Source: JBQTII01 sp052387905
Lineage (GTDB): Bacteria; Actinomycetota; Actinomycetes; Sporichthyales; Sporichthyaceae
Reading direction: 5' to 3'
DNA length: 64,000 bases
Assembly: GCA_052387905.1 (NCBI GenBank)
Contig: JBQTIR010000011.1
Coordinates: forward strand, 1-64,000
The stretch's first letter is position 1; each line of letters begins with the position of its first letter. The notes beneath the pieces were generated by a model, which was not told the DNA's origin, made no database searches, and worked only from the letters and a program-made list of their open reading frames with translations. The position numbers and the translations under genes are program-made. Positions 60,975 through 64,000 of this stretch are shown piece after piece.

Positions 60975-61013
60975 TGCTGAATTCAGCACGGCATCTGGCA
61001 CGAAACTGGCACG
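60975..61013 (+). promoter_or_regulatory. palindrome and TGGCACG direct repeats before the integrase gene
   Basis: TGCTGAATTCAGCA (60975-60988) is a perfect 14-bp palindrome. TGGCACG occurs at 60996-61002 and 61007-61013, 11 bp apart, ending 4 bp before the GTG of the integrase. These are candidates for integrase arm sites or an operator. Confidence 0.5.
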
Positions 61014-61017
61014 CAGG

Positions 61018-62235
61018 GTGGTGGTTGCGGTGGCCGGACCTCAAGCGGAAGCGCCTGGTCAGAGCGTCGCAAGGGCTGACAGTGAGAATACTTTTCAGCA
61101 CACTGGCGGCGGCAACAAGCGCGGCACGCGTGCCAGCTTCGGCGCGATCCGCAAGCTCCCGTCCGGCCGCTATCAGGCCCGCTACACCGGTCCAGACGGG
61201 ATCGAGTACACCGCGCGCACGGAGCACGGCTCGGCCCTGACCTTCACCGGGAAGGGCGATGCGAACGCCTACCTGGCCAAGGTCCGCACGGAGATCAGTC
61301 AGGGCAAGTGGCTCTCCCCCGACGCCAAGGCGAAGGCTCGGCCGATCGTGTTCGGTGAGTACGCCACGACGTGGCTCGCGGAGCGCCAGCTCGCGGACCG
61401 CACCCGGATCGAGTACAAGCGGATCTTCGCTAATCGGATCAAGCCGACCTTCGGCGACCGGCCGATGTCGGAGATCACCCGTGCAGAGGTCAGGACCTGG
61501 CATGCCAAGCAGGTGGCCGAGGGCAAGCCCACGGCGACGGCGCACGCGTTCGCGCTGCTGCGAACGATCCTCGGTACCGCTGTTGACGATCAGCTGATCC
61601 CCGGCCCCAACCCGGCCCGCATCCGGGCCGCCACCTCGGTTCAGCGGGCCAAAGAGCCTGTGCCACTGACCCGCGATGAGGTCCGCGCGATCGCGGCGGA
61701 GATCCCGGCCCGGTACCGGGCCGCCGTAATGCTGGGCGCGTACTGCTCTCTGAGGTACGGGGAGATAGCGGGTCTCCAGCGGCAGGACGTCAGCGAGGAC
61801 GGCCGGACGATCCTGATTCGTCGCGCGGTTGTGCGCGTGGAAGGGAAGTTGCTCGTCAAGCAGCCGAAGACGCGGGCGGGCATCGGCGACGTCGCTGTGC
61901 CCGGGTCGGTCGCCACGGCGCTGCTGGAGCACCTGGAAGAGTTCACGGCGCAGGCCCCCGATTCCCCCGTTTTCCCGGCGGCCTCCGACGGCGGGCTCCT
62001 CTCGCACGACATGTTCCGCAAGGTGTTCAAGCGTGCTGCGAAGGCGAAGGGGCGACCGGACGCGACGCTGCATCTGTTACGTCACTCGGGCCAAACCTGG
62101 AGTGCCGAGGCTGGAGCGTCGCTTCCGGTGCTCATGGCGCGCGCCCGACAGGTGAGCCCCCAGGCCGCGCTCAAGTACCTGCATCAAGCGGACGGTGCAC
62201 AGCGGGCTTTGGCCGACCGGCTCGACGAAGGATGA
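61018..62235 (+). CDS. site-specific tyrosine integrase
   Basis: A 405-aa recombinase. An AP2-like arm-binding segment is near 40-65 (RASFGAIRKLPSGRYQARYT), an SAM-like core-binding domain near 105-200, then the catalytic domain. Arg in GAYCSLRYGEIAGLQ, Lys in LVKQPKTRAGIGD, HxxR in LHLLRHSGQT and the final Tyr in AALKYLHQA are present. The third catalytic position (usually GHSS) reads ARQVS, with Gln in place of His. Start GTG 61018 is the first in frame but uncertain. It lies next to the tRNA-Pro fragment, pointing into the element. Confidence 0.9.
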   Translation: MVVAVAGPQAEAPGQSVARADSENTFQHTGGGNKRGTRASFGAIRKLPSGRYQARYTGPDGIEYTARTEHGSALTFTGKGDANAYLAKVRTEISQGKWLSPDAKAKARPIVFGEYATTWLAERQLADRTRIEYKRIFANRIKPTFGDRPMSEITRAEVRTWHAKQVAEGKPTATAHAFALLRTILGTAVDDQLIPGPNPARIRAATSVQRAKEPVPLTRDEVRAIAAEIPARYRAAVMLGAYCSLRYGEIAGLQRQDVSEDGRTILIRRAVVRVEGKLLVKQPKTRAGIGDVAVPGSVATALLEHLEEFTAQAPDSPVFPAASDGGLLSHDMFRKVFKRAAKAKGRPDATLHLLRHSGQTWSAEAGASLPVLMARARQVSPQAALKYLHQADGAQRALADRLDEG

Positions 62236-62262
62236 CCCGGCGCGACGCGCCGGGGCGTGGGC

Positions 62263-62952
62263 TTATGCCTGACCGCGCAGTTCGGCGGCCCACTGCACGA
62301 GTCGCGCCGCGATGGCCTCCAACTCGGCAGCGTCGATGCCGTAGCGGGCGACCTGCGCCGGGCGGATCCGGCTCGCGGCGGCCAGCTGTGCGATGAACAT
62401 GGGGAGGTCGAAACCGGGGTCCCGCTCGGCGGCGGCGCTCACGAGCTGTTCGTCGGTGAACCGTCCGGACGCGCGGATCGCGTCGACGTCGAGGTAGTCG
62501 CGGGCTTCTCCTCGGCTGTAGAGGGCGGCGACCTTGCTGCCCGCCGCGTCGACCAGGCTCAACACTGGCCCCACGTCCAGACGGACGGGGTCGGTCTCGC
62601 GCCAGTCCACCCCGAGGTCGACATCGAGCTGCACATCGTCGGGGTCGCGCACCCGCAATCGGGCGAACAACGCAGCGCGTCGCGTCTGCTCGACCTCGTA
62701 ACCGTTCCCCCTCAGGTCGACGACGACCCGGTCGACGGCCCGCTCGAACTCCGCTGCGTCCTGGTTGGTGGTGAACAGGTCGACGTCCTCGGTCGGGCGA
62801 TCGATCACCCCGTGTTCACGGATCGCTCCCGAGCCGGACAGGGCGAAGCCCGCCGACTCGACGCCGGCCAAGGCGATCCGCGTCACCTCACGCTGGACAG
62901 CGAGTTCGCGATCGTGCGGGCCGACCGCCGGATCGTCGCCCTCAAGGCTCAT
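62263..62952 (-). CDS. AbiEii-type nucleotidyltransferase toxin
   Basis: A 229-aa protein with the nucleotidyltransferase motif GS-x10-DxD in LSGSGAIREHGVIDRPTEDV with VDLF following (D, D acidic pair). It continues with VDLGVDWRETDPVRLDVGP and a helical C-terminus. AbiEii toxins inhibit growth, and modify tRNA acceptor ends in characterised relatives; the antitoxin protects. Its ATG overlaps the antitoxin stop (ATGA). Typical of phage-defence or plasmid-stability modules in mobile elements. Confidence 0.88.
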   Translation of the reverse strand: MSLEGDDPAVGPHDRELAVQREVTRIALAGVESAGFALSGSGAIREHGVIDRPTEDVDLFTTNQDAAEFERAVDRVVVDLRGNGYEVEQTRRAALFARLRVRDPDDVQLDVDLGVDWRETDPVRLDVGPVLSLVDAAGSKVAALYSRGEARDYLDVDAIRASGRFTDEQLVSAAAERDPGFDLPMFIAQLAAASRIRPAQVARYGIDAAELEAIAARLVQWAAELRGQA

Positions 62953-63302
62953 ACGACGGCGGCGCCGCGTAGCTCGGCAAAGCGCGTCTCCCACAGCACC
63001 CGGACGCGCGGCGACAGCATCAGCTCCGGCCACACCTCGACGAGGCGGGCCCGGTTGAGACCCGCGATCTGGTCGGCGACCGTGCCCTCGGACAGCAGCG
63101 CCTGGTAAGCCATGTGGATCGAGCCCGGCTCGTCGAGGTCGACATAGCTGCCGCCGGGTGCCCACAGCACCGAGTGGGAAAGTTCGATGATCCCACCGCC
63201 CGGACCGCGCAATTGGGCGAGGTCTTCCGGGGCCTCGTACGGCTTCACGTCGCGGAAGTAGACCCGGCCGGTCGGCGGGGTGTTCGGCTGGCTCGACACC
63301 AC
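62949..63302 (-). CDS. putative antitoxin paired with the AbiEii-like toxin
   Basis: A 117-aa protein overlapping the toxin gene by 4 bp upstream. It starts GTG 63302 behind GGGAGG (5-nt spacing); an ATG at 63344 is less likely. No HTH is evident, unlike classic AbiEi. It contains a short conserved look (HSVLWAPGGSYVDLDEPGS, RARLVEVWPELMLSPRVRVLW). Assignment as antitoxin is by position and size. Confidence 0.65.
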   Translation of the reverse strand: MVSSQPNTPPTGRVYFRDVKPYEAPEDLAQLRGPGGGIIELSHSVLWAPGGSYVDLDEPGSIHMAYQALLSEGTVADQIAGLNRARLVEVWPELMLSPRVRVLWETRFAELRGAAVV

Positions 63303-63443
63303 GGACACCTCCCTGTCCGTCAACGGTACACATGCCCCGGGCATCAGCGCCCGATGCTGGGGCCATCGTCACGACCGCGAGGGTGCTCGATGCGGCGGCG
63401 GCGGCCGGCTGGACTATGAGTTCTGCCTGCCCGTCATGGGCAA

Positions 63444-63659
63444 CTAGCGGGTGCGCCGCCCGAACTCGACGGAGCTGACGGTCGGTACCCGTTGAAGCAG
63501 CCCGTCAAGGTCGGCCAGGTGGAACACCAGGCGGCGCGGTCCGACGCGGTACGCGGGAAGCCGGCCGGCGCTGACGTAGCGGCGGAGCGTGCGCTCGCTG
63601 CAGCCGGTGTAAGCCGTCGCTTCGGCCATCGTGAGTCGGTCATGGCTGGGGACGGTCAT
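63444..63659 (-). CDS. excisionase-like helix-turn-helix protein
   Basis: A 71-aa DNA-binding protein with a MerR/Xis-like helix-turn-helix: LTMAEATAYTGCSERTLRRY, then VSAGRLPAYRVGPRRLVFHL. It fits the small recombination directionality factor of integrative elements. It lies close to a MobF relaxase C-terminus. A function as helper for the integrase is inferred from context. Confidence 0.82.
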   Translation of the reverse strand: MTVPSHDRLTMAEATAYTGCSERTLRRYVSAGRLPAYRVGPRRLVFHLADLDGLLQRVPTVSSVEFGRRTR

Positions 63660-63708
63660 GCGGGCCTCCTGGATGCGGGCGGGTGAAGCGGTGGGCGTGA
63701 GTGGCGGG

Positions 63709-64000
63709 TCATCGGGTGAGCCCGGCGGGCGGAGGTGGCCGATGCGCCGGCGTTGCGTGGAGCCGGCGGGGCGGCCGAAATTCCGCGGGCTGTGGCCAGT
63801 GACCGGTGCGGGTGAGGGCGAGGAGGTGCTCGTCCTGTCGGCGGCGAAGCGCGGTGGTGGCTGCGGTCTCCGCGCCCGGCAATCGGAGAACCCCTTCGAG
63901 AACCTGTCGTCCGGTGGGCGCGTCCGAGACGAGGTGGGTCTCGGGCCCGGCGCTGTCGGTCGCGACATAGACGTGGTTTGCCTGTTGGCCGCGGGTGAGT
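63709..64000 (-). CDS. MobF-type conjugative relaxase, C-terminal end (start outside window)
   Basis: Reading from the right edge on the minus strand, 96 codons precede a TGA at 63709-63711. They begin LTRGQQANHVYVATDSAG and continue HLVSDAPTGRQVLEGVL, then LPGAETAATTALRRRQDE. This matches the last helicase motif region of TrwC/TraA relaxase-helicases (TRGRxxNHLYV). The rest of the protein lies beyond 64000. The Arg/Pro-rich tail is poorly conserved. It confirms that the element is conjugative. Confidence 0.8.
   Translation of the reverse strand, partial: LTRGQQANHVYVATDSAGPETHLVSDAPTGRQVLEGVLRLPGAETAATTALRRRQDEHLLALTRTGHWPQPAEFRPPRRLHATPAHRPPPPAGLTR

Larger units (their letters stand above)
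60654..61017. other. junction between chromosome and integrated element
   Basis: A gene-free stretch with a 19/20-bp direct repeat (AAACCCGC(C)TCTGACCTGCA at 60827-60845 and 60915-60934), the tRNA-Pro 3' fragment at 60855-60874 between its copies, and palindrome/direct repeat elements next to the integrase start. No protein-coding gene is supported. Confidence 0.6.
60855..64000. mobile_element. integrative and conjugative element, left end (right part outside window)
   Basis: Begins at the tRNA-Pro fragment and carries a tyrosine integrase (61018-62235), an AbiE-type toxin-antitoxin pair, an excisionase-like HTH gene and the C-terminus of a MobF-type relaxase at the right edge. Integrase, Xis and relaxase together are the core of actinomycete conjugative elements. 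The intact tRNA-Pro is expected at the other end on the minus strand. Confidence 0.75.

Overview
The window is high-GC actinobacterial chromosome. RbpA, the overlapping Lnt/polyprenol-phosphate-mannose synthase pair, 13E12-type (DUF222) HNH genes, a mycofactocin-type SDR, leaderless promoters and a block colinear with M. tuberculosis Rv1822-Rv1830 (pgsA2, DUF881, DUF1290, DUF881, gcvH, garA, ftsR, bifunctional nuclease, MerR) all point to Actinomycetes. The genus cannot be fixed from the sequence alone.

Layout. 1-2.4 kb: a DUF222/HNH gene cut by the left edge, with its 5' end duplicated in a 92-93 bp tandem repeat. 2.4-7.4 kb: flavin oxidoreductase, 5'-3' exonuclease, Xaa-Pro peptidase and a secreted zinc protease. 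7.4-12.6 kb: a tightly coupled six-gene minus-strand operon (GT2, DUF2064 transferase, methyltransferase, cytochrome b-molybdopterin fusion, small membrane protein, GT87-type mannosyltransferase). It is the best candidate here for an undescribed pathway, probably building or modifying a surface glycoconjugate. A two-component system is transcribed divergently from it. 14.6-17.9 kb: lipoprotein, sugar epimerase, TauE permease. 17.9-21.1 kb: lnt-ppm-fxsA and convergent rbpA with a SigR-type promoter. 21.3-24.6 kb: modABC plus a HTH-TOBE regulator. 24.7-34.4 kb: mycofactocin-type SDR, SelO, UvrA paralog, MTHFR-like protein, a small Cys/His protein, and remnants of MazF, HNH and VapC genes.

34.6-41.4 kb: cupredoxin, a 1391-aa assimilatory nitrate reductase fused to a CysJ-like flavoprotein, 3-oxoacid CoA-transferase scoAB and an acyltransferase. 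41.7-44.7 kb: a duplicated-domain lipoprotein and an ECF sigma/anti-sigma pair. 44.7-53.2 kb: the Rv1822-Rv1830-like block, interrupted by a GDP-mannose pyrophosphorylase/pseudo-phosphomannomutase. 53.3-60.7 kb: ACT protein, adenylate cyclase, PPQYGQ-repeat and NNSG-repeat surface proteins, DksA-like protein and small membrane or secreted proteins.

60.85 kb to the right edge: the left end of an integrative conjugative element inserted at a tRNA-Pro 3' end. It carries a tyrosine integrase, an AbiE-type toxin-antitoxin pair, an excisionase and the C-terminus of a MobF relaxase. The intact tRNA is expected beyond the window.

Two themes recur. Molybdenum: two molybdoenzymes, modABC and a probable Mo-responsive regulator. 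Mannose transfer: GDP-mannose synthesis, polyprenol-phosphate-mannose synthase, and a GT-C enzyme expected to use that donor. Starts were chosen from Shine-Dalgarno sequences, start/stop overlaps and leaderless promoters. All functional calls rest on motifs read by eye, without database searches.
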